From contig QGNM01000010.1 of NCBI GenBank assembly GCA_003228095.2, forward strand, positions 1-46,403: a stretch of DNA of 46,403 nucleotides, in the 5' to 3' direction. How positions within the stretch are numbered: position 1 is the stretch's first letter; every line of letters starts with the position of its first letter. Under the pieces are notes generated by a model. The model was not told the origin of the DNA. It made no database searches and saw only the letters and a program-made list of their open reading frames with translations. Of the stretch, positions 23,286-32,061 are shown one piece after another. The stretch is from Chloroflexota bacterium (lineage in GTDB: Bacteria; Chloroflexota; Dehalococcoidia; Lucifugimonadales; UBA2962). The position numbers and the translations under genes are program-made.

Positions 23286-25289
23286 CTAGTCTATGTATTT
23301 AAGTTTTTGAGGGTACAATGGCCATAACCATTCTACGCCCTCGTTCCTAGGGGTTCTAACTACAGCACGGTTTTTTATCGTGTGTAATGCATACTGAATT
23401 AGATCCTCGCCAGTTTCGGTGGTATATCCAAAATTTACTACTAGGCGATTAAGAATTCCGTCATACCTACTTTTCCACTCTACTCGCTGTCTTGCAAATC
23501 TTGGTTTACTTAACGCTTTCTCTATTTTTCTTGGTGCCGGCAATAATCTATTTTCAATAGCTGCTTTCAGGCGTGGTTCAGATCGGTAATCATAATCTAC
23601 GTTATTCTGCTTCCAAATCAAAATAGTGTTATTTATCTCATTACGAAAAGAATCTTTGTTGCGAGCTGTTATACGAATAGCTCGCTCAAGTTCTTGCATG
23701 TCTCGTTCATTTGAAAAAACTTTAGGTGAACGGCCATTATCGTCAGCTGAACAATATGCTTCAATATTGTTCAAATAATTTTCAAATAGTGCATTCGCAT
23801 TAGCATAGAATGTCTCTTCAAATGCTAACTGCAGCTCTCTAATAGCTAACCTATTATATTCTTTAACTGTCTCTGTAATGAAATCAACATAAGTTAGTAT
23901 GTCTGAAGTGTCAAGGCTGATATTTTCCTTTAATCCATTCCACATGCTGTCTAATGCAGCCAATGGTGTTACCACTGGTACTTGAGCGCTTGCTATTGAT
24001 CCTATTCTATTTAAGATGTATCGCGGCGAAATACCACCCATTCCTTCATTTGGGTGATGGCGTTGCATGTCGACTACATCTTTATGAGTAAAGTTTGCTA
24101 CCTGCCCCCCGTCATAAAGCTTAACTTTATCCAACAAAGACATACCCTGTGCAGAAGGTGCTTCCAGCCTTGACAGTATGGCAAATATAGAAACGACTGA
24201 TAACGTTAAAGGCGCAATGTGAACATCGTGGACAGTGCTTTGGCCTATCATCTTTTTTAAGATTTTAACTTCTTGGCTAACACGCAAGTTATAAGGCACT
24301 TTTATAGCAATAATTCTATCTTTTAGGGCTTCCGATGATGGATCCATTGCAAACGTGTTGAAATCGCCTTCATTGGAATGAGCAACAATTACCTCATCTG
24401 CATAAACAGAACCGAATTTTTCCATTTTTATTAATTGTTCCTGAGCCAGAGACAATAATGTAGTTAATAAGGTACGATCTGCTTTAAATATTTCAACATA
24501 TTCCATCATTCCACGATTAGCAACATTTAACTCTCCGTCAAGCCTAAATGCTCTAGCTGCCACTTCTTGTCGATCTCCGTCAAGTTTTAACTCATTATGG
24601 CTCCCAACTAGTACCGATGGGTCAGCAAGGTTGGGGTTGTTTGCTAAATAATACCCAATACCTCTTGCTCTAGATTCAGAAAAGGTAACTCTTGTAATAG
24701 GCATATCTGATGGGTTGCCTTGATAATCATGCTCCAACAAAAATCTACAATGAAAACAAAGTTCCCCTTCAATATGTATCCCATGATCATCGCTCATCTG
24801 GTGTCTAGCAATTCCAGTAACTAAATGAAGCGGGTCTTCTTGCATTGGGCAACCCTGGATAGTATAAACTGCCCCAGAATCTGTTTTAGTGTAATCCTCG
24901 AGCCCACGCTTAATGATGTCAATTATTGAAGATTTACCGCTAGCCGGGGGGCCCAGAAGTAGTAATATTCTTTTCCGAACTTCCAATCGTTTAGCAGCAG
25001 CTTCGAAATAACGTGCCACTTTTTCAAGTGCAGACTCAAGGCCAAACATCTTTTCATCAAATATCCTGTATAACGGTTCACCTTTAAGGTCCTTATAAAC
25101 GCCAGGTGTCTTTATGGCTTCATTAACTAGGGCATGGGACAATTTAACAATAGAACTATTGGAAATTACCATGTTCAAATATTGCTCAAACGTACCATCC
25201 CATTGAAAATCTTCTGAGTCTTTTGTAATCTCAGCCAGAATTTCATGACCAGATATTTTATTACGGGTATTGTCTAACTTTTCAGTCAA
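23286..25289 (-). CDS. prkA: PrkA-family AAA protein (serine kinase/AAA+ protease-like)
   Basis: A 667-aa PrkA protein. The N-terminal AAA core has Walker A GPPASGKS (113-120), and the mid region keeps PrkA-type blocks such as VTFSESRARGIG, GELNVANRGMMEYVEIFKAD and DEVIVAHSNEGDFNTF. The C-terminal half is the PrkA-specific domain (residues about 420-660, ending WLWPLYPQ). A CxxC pair (LCFHC) lies around residue 178. PrkA was first described as a serine kinase in Bacillus and later as an AAA+ protease; it is linked to starvation and stress responses. The usual partners, a DUF444 (YeaH) protein and SpoVR, are not next to it. The start is TTG 25289, forced by an in-frame TAA just upstream. Confidence 0.93.
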   Translation of the reverse strand: MTEKLDNTRNKISGHEILAEITKDSEDFQWDGTFEQYLNMVISNSSIVKLSHALVNEAIKTPGVYKDLKGEPLYRIFDEKMFGLESALEKVARYFEAAAKRLEVRKRILLLLGPPASGKSSIIDIIKRGLEDYTKTDSGAVYTIQGCPMQEDPLHLVTGIARHQMSDDHGIHIEGELCFHCRFLLEHDYQGNPSDMPITRVTFSESRARGIGYYLANNPNLADPSVLVGSHNELKLDGDRQEVAARAFRLDGELNVANRGMMEYVEIFKADRTLLTTLLSLAQEQLIKMEKFGSVYADEVIVAHSNEGDFNTFAMDPSSEALKDRIIAIKVPYNLRVSQEVKILKKMIGQSTVHDVHIAPLTLSVVSIFAILSRLEAPSAQGMSLLDKVKLYDGGQVANFTHKDVVDMQRHHPNEGMGGISPRYILNRIGSIASAQVPVVTPLAALDSMWNGLKENISLDTSDILTYVDFITETVKEYNRLAIRELQLAFEETFYANANALFENYLNNIEAYCSADDNGRSPKVFSNERDMQELERAIRITARNKDSFRNEINNTILIWKQNNVDYDYRSEPRLKAAIENRLLPAPRKIEKALSKPRFARQRVEWKSRYDGILNRLVVNFGYTTETGEDLIQYALHTIKNRAVVRTPRNEGVEWLWPLYPQKLKYID

Positions 25290-25462
25290 TTCCTGATTCC
25301 ATTACAGCTTGATCCTAAGAACTCTTCCATTGCTTGCCTCGCTCATTGAAAAAATCATATTTCAACATCATTTTGTACTAATATTTAAAACTTAAGTCAA
25401 ATTTCTTGAAATACTTCCCTGCTGTTATTAGTTGAAACTAACCGGTACCCACAAGAACTAAA

Positions 25463-26023
25463 TTAAAGGCTTATGGTCCCAATACCAATCAAAATACCAA
25501 CGAGACCTAAAATGGACCCACCAACTAGCAAAGACCACCCAGATACCAATCTGATAACGTGGAAAGGTATGGCCTGATGGAAAAATGTCAGTCCTGCATT
25601 TATCGCCAAGATAAATGTTGCTACTGACATTGATAGCCAAACGGCTTCACCATATTTATTAGACTCAGGGGCAAAACGAGTTACAAAATATAGAAACGTC
25701 AATATTGAAATTACACTCACGAACCCAGCAAATAATCCCACTGAGCGCTCTTCTAAATCTAAAAAGTTTTGGGCTCCAGAAGCTAATAGATACACTGCCC
25801 AAAGAACAATGAGGCTTTTAAACACAGTATTGTTTGTTGCCCAATGGGAGTGGTGAAGTTCTGACTGTATAATCACTGGATCTATTACTAGTGCGGTCAA
25901 GGATATCAGTGCTAAAAGTCCAAGAAGCAATCCCAAAGATCTACCTTCAGCTAAAAGGCCTAAAAGGTTCCATGACTGCGAGAATAGTGCTCCACCAACA
26001 AGTATAAAAAATACAGCTTCCAT
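25463..26023 (-). CDS. Small six-span membrane protein, possibly AmiS/UreI-like
   Basis: A 186-aa very hydrophobic protein with about six membrane spans and short loops. The layout and phrases such as ILVGGALFSQSWNLLG and YLLASGAQNFLDLEERSVG resemble the AmiS/UreI family of amide and urea channels, which also have six spans and a similar length, but key residues are not clearly conserved, so this is tentative. AGGAG lies seven bases before the ATG. It is between citrate synthase (121 bases upstream) and prkA (173 bases downstream) on the minus strand. An acetamidase/formamidase gene occurs about 20 kb away, which would give an amide channel a purpose; that link is speculative. Confidence 0.5.
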   Translation of the reverse strand: MEAVFFILVGGALFSQSWNLLGLLAEGRSLGLLLGLLALISLTALVIDPVIIQSELHHSHWATNNTVFKSLIVLWAVYLLASGAQNFLDLEERSVGLFAGFVSVISILTFLYFVTRFAPESNKYGEAVWLSMSVATFILAINAGLTFFHQAIPFHVIRLVSGWSLLVGGSILGLVGILIGIGTISL

Positions 26024-26072
26024 GTTATTACTCCTCTAAGGACATCATAATGTCACATAAAACAACTGTAGT

Positions 26073-26103
26073 GTCTAAGAGTTTATCTGTCTAGGAGTTT
26101 ATC
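26073..26103. repeat. Two tandem 15-bp direct repeats upstream of the six-span protein gene
   Basis: GTCTAAGAGTTTATC at 26073-26087 and GTCTAGGAGTTTATC at 26089-26103 differ at one base and repeat with a 16-base period. They lie in the 121-base gap between citrate synthase and the six-span protein, 50 bases before the latter's start. Two sites on the same face of the helix are possible regulator contacts; slippage is the simple alternative. Confidence 0.4.
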
Positions 26104-26144
26104 GGTTACTATAAAAATATGTTGTCAACAAAGTTTTGCTTATG

Positions 26145-27467
26145 TTAGTAGATTTTTTTTAACTTCCGGCTATCCATATTTACATAGCCTCGATCAGGAT
26201 ATCCTGTGTAAATCTGCCTAGGCCTTGCTATTCGTAACTCCGGGTCATTTCGCATTTCTTCCCAATGAGATAGCCATCCCGAAGTACGTGCTATAGCAAA
26301 CAAAACAGGAAACATTTCTACAGGAATTCCCATTGCTCGATAAATTATTCCTGAATAAAAGTCAACATTTGGGTACAGTTTACGTTTAATGAAATATTCG
26401 TCATTTAACGCTATCTTCTCAAGTTCCAGCGCTATATCTAAAAATTTATTTTTACCTGTCACTTCAAAAACTTGGCTTGCAAGATTTTTTAATATTTTAG
26501 CCCTTGGGTCAAAGTTTTTATAAACTCTATGGCCAAATCCCATTAATCTGAACTCGCCCTGTTTCACTTTTTCTATATAACTTCCAACCTTCTTTACGGT
26601 ACCGATTTCTGCCAACATTTCTAACACCCTCTCATTAGCACCGCCATGTAACGGGCCATATAGCCCTGCAGTGGCTGCAGATACTGAAACATAAGGATCT
26701 GCGTCAGAACTAGCTACAGCCCTCATTGCACTAGTGCTACAGTTCTGTTCATGATCGGCGTGTAATATTAGCAACACATCCAAAACTCTTTCTAACACAG
26801 GGTCTGGTTGATACTTAGTATCTGTAGTACGAAACATCATGTTAAGAAAATTAGCTGAATAACTTAAATCATTGTCAGGATACGCATATGGTAAGCCTAC
26901 GCTATATCTATAAGCAAAAGCAGCAAGCGTGGGTATCTTGGCTATTAATCTTCGTATAGACCTTGCCCTTATTTTTGGATCATGTACATTACGAGATTTT
27001 GGATAAAAAGTAGAAAGTGATGCTAGAGAACTCACAAGTATTCCCATGGGATGAGCGTCATATCGAAATCCATCTAAAAATTTTTTGATTTTTTCATTAA
27101 GAAAAGTATGATTGGTAATATCAGCATTCCAAAGGTCATACTCCGATTCATCAGGCAATTCACCATGTAGTAATAAGTATGCCACTTCTAAGTAGGTACT
27201 CTTAGATGCAAGTTCCTCGATTGGGTAGCCCCTATACAGCAAGACTCCTGAATCACCATCGATAAATGTTATTGAGCTTTTGCAAGCAGAGGTGTTCATA
27301 AAGCCAGGGTCATGAACTAAAACACCAAAATCTTTTTCAGACGTCTTTATATCCCTTAAATCTTTAGCAGATATTGCAGAACCTGCATTAACATGCGTCC
27401 CGTGTAAAAGAGATAGCTCATGCTTCTTGCCAGTTCTATTATCATTGATGCTCAGCTTATCAACCAT
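26145..27467 (-). CDS. gltA: Citrate synthase
   Basis: Condenses acetyl-CoA with oxaloacetate to form citrate, the entry step of the TCA cycle. The protein has 440 residues, as in the large GltA group. Catalytic residues are H274 (GPLHGGANER), H313 (FGHRVYKNFDPR) and D369 (PNVDFYSG). The N-terminus carries the beta-rich domain of the long form (FMNTSACKSSITFIDGDSG), followed by GVLLYRGYPIEELA. ATG 27467 is preceded by GGAG at good spacing. It is the first of three minus-strand genes and is divergent from the SLC13-type transporter across 283 bases. It would take acetyl-CoA from the 2-oxoacid dehydrogenase encoded nearby. Confidence 0.96.
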   Translation of the reverse strand: MVDKLSINDNRTGKKHELSLLHGTHVNAGSAISAKDLRDIKTSEKDFGVLVHDPGFMNTSACKSSITFIDGDSGVLLYRGYPIEELASKSTYLEVAYLLLHGELPDESEYDLWNADITNHTFLNEKIKKFLDGFRYDAHPMGILVSSLASLSTFYPKSRNVHDPKIRARSIRRLIAKIPTLAAFAYRYSVGLPYAYPDNDLSYSANFLNMMFRTTDTKYQPDPVLERVLDVLLILHADHEQNCSTSAMRAVASSDADPYVSVSAATAGLYGPLHGGANERVLEMLAEIGTVKKVGSYIEKVKQGEFRLMGFGHRVYKNFDPRAKILKNLASQVFEVTGKNKFLDIALELEKIALNDEYFIKRKLYPNVDFYSGIIYRAMGIPVEMFPVLFAIARTSGWLSHWEEMRNDPELRIARPRQIYTGYPDRGYVNMDSRKLKKIY

Positions 27468-27750
27468 TAACCTACTCCAAGCTTCTTAGTTTATATTCTT
27501 AATGCTAACCACTATCACAGCTTTATTACTTTGCTTCATTAAATTTATCATAAATAAAGAATGCTTAAGTTTCTGGTCTTTAATGAGTCGACATCATATG
27601 AAAACAAAACTCATGCATGTTATGCTTAATATATTAAAGATTGCATGATCTAACGCTCTCAGCCTTATAGTAACTCAGCGCCACTTACCGATAAAATACG
27701 TTTTTAATTATGGAACAATCAAATTTAAATTCCTCCACAAGTGAACCTGA

Positions 27751-29541
27751 ATGTTTGGTTCAAACTACCATCAAGAAATCGTTTTCGCGGTTGTCGCGAT
27801 GGCATTCGTGCTTTTTATTTGGGGTCGATGGCGATTTGATTTAGTCGCCCTATTTACTCTTTTAGTTTTAGTTCTAGCAAATATAATTCCCGCACGACAA
27901 GCATTTACGGGGTTTTCTCATCCTGCTGTGATAACAGTAGCTGCTGTGTTAATTATCGGCAGAAGTCTTACCAATGCTGGAGTTGCAGATTCCATTAATC
28001 GACTTCTTTCCACTCTCGGCCATGGAAAACTTACTCAATTGGCGGCCCTTACTGGGCTAACTGTTTTGCTTTCTGCGTTTATGAATAATGTGGGTGCATT
28101 GGTGCTCATGATGCCTGTAGCAATTGAAACTGCCAGGCGAGCAGGTAGGTCCCCGTCATACTTATTAATGCCGTTAGCTTTTGGTTCGCTACTCGGTGGA
28201 CTTATAACTGCTATTGGAACACCTCCTAACATGGTCATCGCCACGATTAGAAGTGACATGGGAAACGCACCTCCATTTGGAATGTTCGAATTTTCTCCTG
28301 TTGGATTAGCTGTGGCAGCAGCAGGATTTGTATTTATAGTGCTCATCGGGTGGAGACTTATACCATCCAGAACTTCCCCTTCAGGAGCACTAGACGCCTT
28401 CAGTATTCAAGAATATGTAACAGAGATTGTTGTGCCAAATGATGCAACTATGGCTGGAAGTATCCTTGGAGAAATAAAAAATGCGATGGATGCCGATTTC
28501 GATATTATTGGATTAATCCGCAATGAAACAAAACATGATGGTCCATCAACTTTACAAACAATACAATCTGGAGACATATTAATAATTGAGGCTGACCCAG
28601 AAGACCTTCAAGAACTTTTATCAGTTACTGGGTTTAAGATTGCGGGTGGTGATGGCTCAGTAACATGGTCAAGCAACAAAGGAGATTTAATCACCTCAGA
28701 GGCAGTAATCGCGCCCAACTCAGAACTTGAAGGCAGAACCCCTTCTGGAATAGACATGCTAAAAAGATACAGAATAAACCTGCTAGCAGTCTCCAGGCAA
28801 GGGGAGCGTATACAGGAACGTCTAAGTAGCTTAAGGCTAGCTATTGGAGATGTATTGCTCGTACAAGGAACCCCTGCGTCAGTCAAGGAAGGGCTTAGGT
28901 CAATGGGAGTTCTTCCATTAATTGGTAGAGACATAAGGCTTAATCGCCCCAAGCAACAGGCTTCTTTAGTTATATCTATATTTATAGTCGCAATTATACT
29001 TACAGCCACTAACGTCATCTCAATCCAAATTGCCTTCGTCAGCGCAGCCTTTTTCATGATTCTAATAGGCAGTGTAAGCCTGAGAGAAGCGTATGACAGT
29101 GTCAATTGGCCTATTATAGTATTGCTAGCGGCAATGATACCGATCGAGGGCGCTTTAGTAAGTACCGGCGGGTCATTAACTATTGCAAATGGAATAAATT
29201 CAATTGGAGCCCATGGATCAATAGCGCTCACATTATTGATCATATTAGTTGCTACAATGATCTTGTCTGGTGCTGTCAACAACACTGCTGCAGCTGTTAT
29301 TATGGCACCTATCGCAATAGATGTGGCCGGGGGTATGGGGGTAAACATAGACCCATTTCTGATGGCAGTTGCTGTAGGAGCCTCAGCAGCCTTTCTCACT
29401 CCAATCGGCCATCAGTCAAACACTTTGGTAATGGGCCCCGGAGGGTATAAATTTACTGATTATTGGAGAGTCGGTCTCCCCTTATCGCTAGTGGTGATTG
29501 CAGTATCCATACCTTTGATAATTTATGTTTGGACACCTTGA
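27751..29541 (+). CDS. SLC13/DASS-type permease with two internal TrkA-C (RCK_C) domains
   Basis: A 596-aa transporter of the ion-transporter superfamily, with membrane halves at residues 1-205 and 405-596. The first half contains SAFMNNVGALVLMMPVAI and GGLITAIGTPPNMVIATIR; the second has GAVNNTAAAVIMAPIAI and FLTPIGHQSNTLVMGPGG, the paired re-entrant SNT-type motifs of DASS carriers. Between them are two TrkA-C domains (about 213-295 and 310-390), typical of the SLC13 permeases annotated as 'TrkA-C containing'. Substrates in this group include sulfate, dicarboxylates and other anions; not determinable here. ATG 27751 directly follows a TGA in the same frame, so the start cannot be further upstream. 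No good ribosome-binding site is visible. Confidence 0.88.
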   Translation: MFGSNYHQEIVFAVVAMAFVLFIWGRWRFDLVALFTLLVLVLANIIPARQAFTGFSHPAVITVAAVLIIGRSLTNAGVADSINRLLSTLGHGKLTQLAALTGLTVLLSAFMNNVGALVLMMPVAIETARRAGRSPSYLLMPLAFGSLLGGLITAIGTPPNMVIATIRSDMGNAPPFGMFEFSPVGLAVAAAGFVFIVLIGWRLIPSRTSPSGALDAFSIQEYVTEIVVPNDATMAGSILGEIKNAMDADFDIIGLIRNETKHDGPSTLQTIQSGDILIIEADPEDLQELLSVTGFKIAGGDGSVTWSSNKGDLITSEAVIAPNSELEGRTPSGIDMLKRYRINLLAVSRQGERIQERLSSLRLAIGDVLLVQGTPASVKEGLRSMGVLPLIGRDIRLNRPKQQASLVISIFIVAIILTATNVISIQIAFVSAAFFMILIGSVSLREAYDSVNWPIIVLLAAMIPIEGALVSTGGSLTIANGINSIGAHGSIALTLLIILVATMILSGAVNNTAAAVIMAPIAIDVAGGMGVNIDPFLMAVAVGASAAFLTPIGHQSNTLVMGPGGYKFTDYWRVGLPLSLVVIAVSIPLIIYVWTP

Positions 29542-29561
29542 GAAGTATCATGGGACAATGA

Positions 29562-30116
29562 ATGAATCGTTTAGCTAATATTTCGCCTAGAAACGATTCT
29601 CTGGTTAGCCGTATAAGACGTATGCGCATATCTGACCAAGGAACTTGCTTAAACATCCAAAAGCTCACCTTTCCTGACGCACAGGTTTATACTGACTTTG
29701 CTAAAGAATTACGAAAAAATCACTCTATATATCTCGTAACATACTTTGATCTATGCTCGAGTCAAGTAGCGGTAAAAATTAAATCCTCTGGCTATTTATG
29801 CGAATGCTCAACCAATGCCAACAACATATCTGGCTTTATTGGCAGCTGGAGGGTGGCAGATCAAATTCAGATAATCGATTTTATTGTTACCCCAGAATTT
29901 CGTAAACTTCGAATCGGCTGGTTATTACTGGCTTCTTTAATTAAAGAAGCTGAACTCATTGAATCTAAATTAATCACTCTTGAGGTTCGCGCTTCAAATA
30001 ACCCTGCAATCAATTTATATAAAAACTTTGGCTTCAAAATTTGTGGTAGTCGTAAAAATTATTACTCTAATAAATCTGAAGATGCTATATTAATGAACCT
30101 GGACCTTACATCCTAA
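29562..30116 (+). CDS. rimI: GNAT N-acetyltransferase, RimI-like
   Basis: Acetyl-CoA-dependent N-acetyltransferase, 184 residues. The acetyl-CoA loop is IVTPEFRKLRIGWLLLASL (pyrophosphate-binding R/QxxGxG element, here RKLRIG), followed by the C-terminal ASNNPAINLYKNFGFKICG block, the usual 'N..A..LY...GF' signature. RimI acetylates the N-terminus of ribosomal protein S18, but RimI-like enzymes also modify other proteins. The N-terminal 25 residues are polar and of unclear function. The gene starts 20 bases after the transporter stop, on the same strand. Assignment to GNAT is firm; assignment to RimI itself is moderate. Confidence 0.8.
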   Translation: MNRLANISPRNDSLVSRIRRMRISDQGTCLNIQKLTFPDAQVYTDFAKELRKNHSIYLVTYFDLCSSQVAVKIKSSGYLCECSTNANNISGFIGSWRVADQIQIIDFIVTPEFRKLRIGWLLLASLIKEAELIESKLITLEVRASNNPAINLYKNFGFKICGSRKNYYSNKSEDAILMNLDLTS

Positions 30117-30230
30117 AATTCCATTAGTTTAAATCAATCAATACAAGATTATTTTCCATAAATAATGACTAAAAACTAACGAATTGGACCCATTAAGCGT
30201 TTTATAATTCAGCAAGAAGGGACCAGTAAC

Positions 30231-30821
30231 GTGTATAGGGAACAAAAACTAACAAAAGATCAGATCGATCGATATGTAGTGCTAGCTCAGAAAGGAGAGT
30301 CCTCTGCTTTCGAAGCGCTGTATGACCATTTTTATGATCAGATATTTAGGTATATTGTTTTCAAAACAAGCGATTCCTCCACCGCAGAAGACTTGACCGA
30401 GGATGTTTTTTTACGAATGCTAGAATCCATCAAAAAGTTTAAACCACAGGGTCACCCGTTTTCCTCTTGGCTTTTTCGGATAGCCCATAATCGCGTTATT
30501 GATCACTATAGAAAGCAAGGGAGGGATCGAAATGTTCCTTTAGACACAATATTGAGTACCGTCGGGGACTCTCAAACAACTTTAGACAATTATGTAGAAA
30601 CCAAATTAGCTATGCGAGAAGTTAATCAAGCTATGGCACAACTGACTGAACTCCAGCGTGAGGTTTTAAATCTCAGATTTGCAGGCGGTTTGAGTATCAA
30701 AGAAACTGCAGAAACAGTTAAGCGGAATGAGAATTCTGTCAAAGCACTACAACACTCAGCTGTAAAAAAATTACGCGTTTTACTACAGCCAAATCAACTT
30801 TTTTCCGAGAAATTAGCATAA
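30231..30821 (+). CDS. ECF-type sigma-70 factor
   Basis: Alternative sigma factor of 196 residues with only regions 2 and 4. Region 2 contains FEALYDHFYDQIFRYI and DLTEDVFLRML, then PFSSWLFRIAHNRVIDHYRK (2.3-2.4); region 4 is LTELQREVLNLRFAGGLSIKETAE with the helix-turn-helix NENSVKALQHSAVKKLR. Start is GTG 30231, with AGAAGGGA about eight bases upstream; TATAAT at 30203-30208 may be its -10 box. Three bases separate it from the next gene, a membrane protein with the features of an anti-sigma factor. The pair should control a regulon responding to an envelope or other external signal. Confidence 0.92.
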   Translation: MYREQKLTKDQIDRYVVLAQKGESSAFEALYDHFYDQIFRYIVFKTSDSSTAEDLTEDVFLRMLESIKKFKPQGHPFSSWLFRIAHNRVIDHYRKQGRDRNVPLDTILSTVGDSQTTLDNYVETKLAMREVNQAMAQLTELQREVLNLRFAGGLSIKETAETVKRNENSVKALQHSAVKKLRVLLQPNQLFSEKLA

Positions 30822-30824
30822 ATA

Positions 30825-32003
30825 ATGCACCCATTTAAGATAAATAGAACCCTTGATCACATATTTAATCATTGCATCGAGCTTATGTATCAAGGGCAGA
30901 GCATAGAAGATTGTGTGAAATTATATGATTCCAAAAGAATCCAATTATTACCTTTACTTAAAGCTGCTCAAATAACAATTGCTACCGCTCAATCCGTTAA
31001 ACCCCGTAAGGATATAAAAAAAATCACCAAACTTCGTCTGTTATCGACAATTAAACAAATAAAGCCTGTATCTAATATTGGAGAGCAACTCACAGAATCT
31101 TTATATTTACCGATTAAATTGCGCGCCTTTGTAAAATCAATTTTTGTAAACAAAAAATTAGACGAAATAGTAAACCACTGCATAGGACTTATGAATCAAG
31201 GTCAGAGCATAGAAGATTGCTTAAAACTATACGAATCAAGTAAGGCAGATCTTGCCCCGTTATTAGAATATGTTGCTATTTCAATGAACGCCGCGAGGTC
31301 TGTTGATCCCAGAGAACCGGCTAAGCAGGCTAGCAAAACTCGCTTTTTAGCGGCAGTCAACAAAACTGGTCGCCCATCTAGATTCTCTGTCGTTTTTTCG
31401 CGTAATTTATTTAGGCCAATTGCACTGCCAATGACTGCGCTGGTATTTTTATCTGTGTTGATTTTGGGGTCTGGCAGCATAGCTGCAGTTTATTCAGACA
31501 ACGCGATTCCAGGCGACAATAATTATTGGATTAAGCGTGCAAGAGAAAATATCACATTGGCAATAACACACTCTGACACTGAAATAGCACAGACTCATGC
31601 GAAACTAGCCTCTACTCGAGGCGAGGAGATGCTTAAATTAATTAAACAAGGCAGGGTTGCTGCTGCTGAAGGGCATCTTGATTCTGTGTTTAAGCACTTG
31701 TCTGCATCTGCCCAACACTCTGGAGTATCTTTAACCTTTAATACTGTAGATGCCCCTCCAACTAAAATTTCTATTCAAACTGACGAAGCGCTAGGATTGC
31801 TAAGAGTAACGCTACAGCAAGGGAGTGAAGTATTGAGCGTAGACAAAGTTCCCTTGAGCATTGAGCATACAATTAACGGAAGTAATCGGGTGGATCGCAT
31901 TAGATATGAGTTTGAGCTGGCGTTTCGGATTTTACTCTGGTCTATTGATAATGCTGAGCAGTCCGATCCTTTCTGGATCAATCAATCAAGTTTTTCAAGG
32001 TAA
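30825..32003 (+). CDS. Probable anti-sigma factor with duplicated N-terminal domain and DUF5667-like outer part
   Basis: A 392-aa single-span membrane protein directly downstream of the ECF sigma gene. It has two related N-terminal units of 68 residues: residues 10-77 and 112-179, sharing NHCIxLMxQGQSIEDCxKLY and PLL. The remaining cytoplasmic segment leads to one membrane span (about 199-222). Outside comes a DUF5667-like stretch (IPGDNNYWIKRARENITLAI), seen in other bacteria in proteins paired with ECF sigma factors. Inferred role: holding the sigma factor at the membrane until a signal arrives. The classical zinc-finger HxxxCxxC anti-sigma motif is absent; each repeat has instead a conserved NHC and EDC. 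Name and function are thus inferred from position and layout. Confidence 0.75.
   Translation: MHPFKINRTLDHIFNHCIELMYQGQSIEDCVKLYDSKRIQLLPLLKAAQITIATAQSVKPRKDIKKITKLRLLSTIKQIKPVSNIGEQLTESLYLPIKLRAFVKSIFVNKKLDEIVNHCIGLMNQGQSIEDCLKLYESSKADLAPLLEYVAISMNAARSVDPREPAKQASKTRFLAAVNKTGRPSRFSVVFSRNLFRPIALPMTALVFLSVLILGSGSIAAVYSDNAIPGDNNYWIKRARENITLAITHSDTEIAQTHAKLASTRGEEMLKLIKQGRVAAAEGHLDSVFKHLSASAQHSGVSLTFNTVDAPPTKISIQTDEALGLLRVTLQQGSEVLSVDKVPLSIEHTINGSNRVDRIRYEFELAFRILLWSIDNAEQSDPFWINQSSFSR
30852..31055 (+). repeat. Intragenic repeat unit 1 (68 codons)
   Basis: First copy of the duplicated domain in the probable anti-sigma gene, residues 10-77. It matches unit 2 at the protein level through NHCIELMYQGQSIEDC, and the DNA is also visibly similar there (both contain CAGAGCATAGAAGATTG). 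Confidence 0.8.
31158..31361 (+). repeat. Intragenic repeat unit 2 (68 codons)
   Basis: Second copy, residues 112-179, separated from unit 1 by a 34-residue linker. It has the same length as unit 1 with no gaps (NHCIGLMNQGQSIEDC). The two cysteines per unit are kept. Confidence 0.8.
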
Positions 32004-32010
32004 ATTATAG

Positions 32011-32023
32011 AGTCGTAGCGACT
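32011..32023. terminator. Weak hairpin after the anti-sigma gene
   Basis: AGTCG at 32011-32015 pairs with CGACT at 32019-32023 around a three-base loop, eight bases past the anti-sigma stop and before the facing dCMP deaminase gene. The stem is short and no T-run follows; a marginal terminator at best. Confidence 0.25.
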
Positions 32024-32061
32024 ATAGTCAACGGTCACTAATTTATTATTCAGGCTTTTAA

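Noticed and set aside
27710-27844. 44-codon ATG frame overlapping the start of the SLC13-type transporter
   Set aside because: It overlaps the first transporter span in another frame and has no visible domain; a leader peptide is conceivable but unsupported.
28608-29399. 263-codon minus-strand frame inside the transporter gene
   Set aside because: Antisense shadow; its residues mirror the hydrophobic codons of the transporter and it has no ribosome site or family match.
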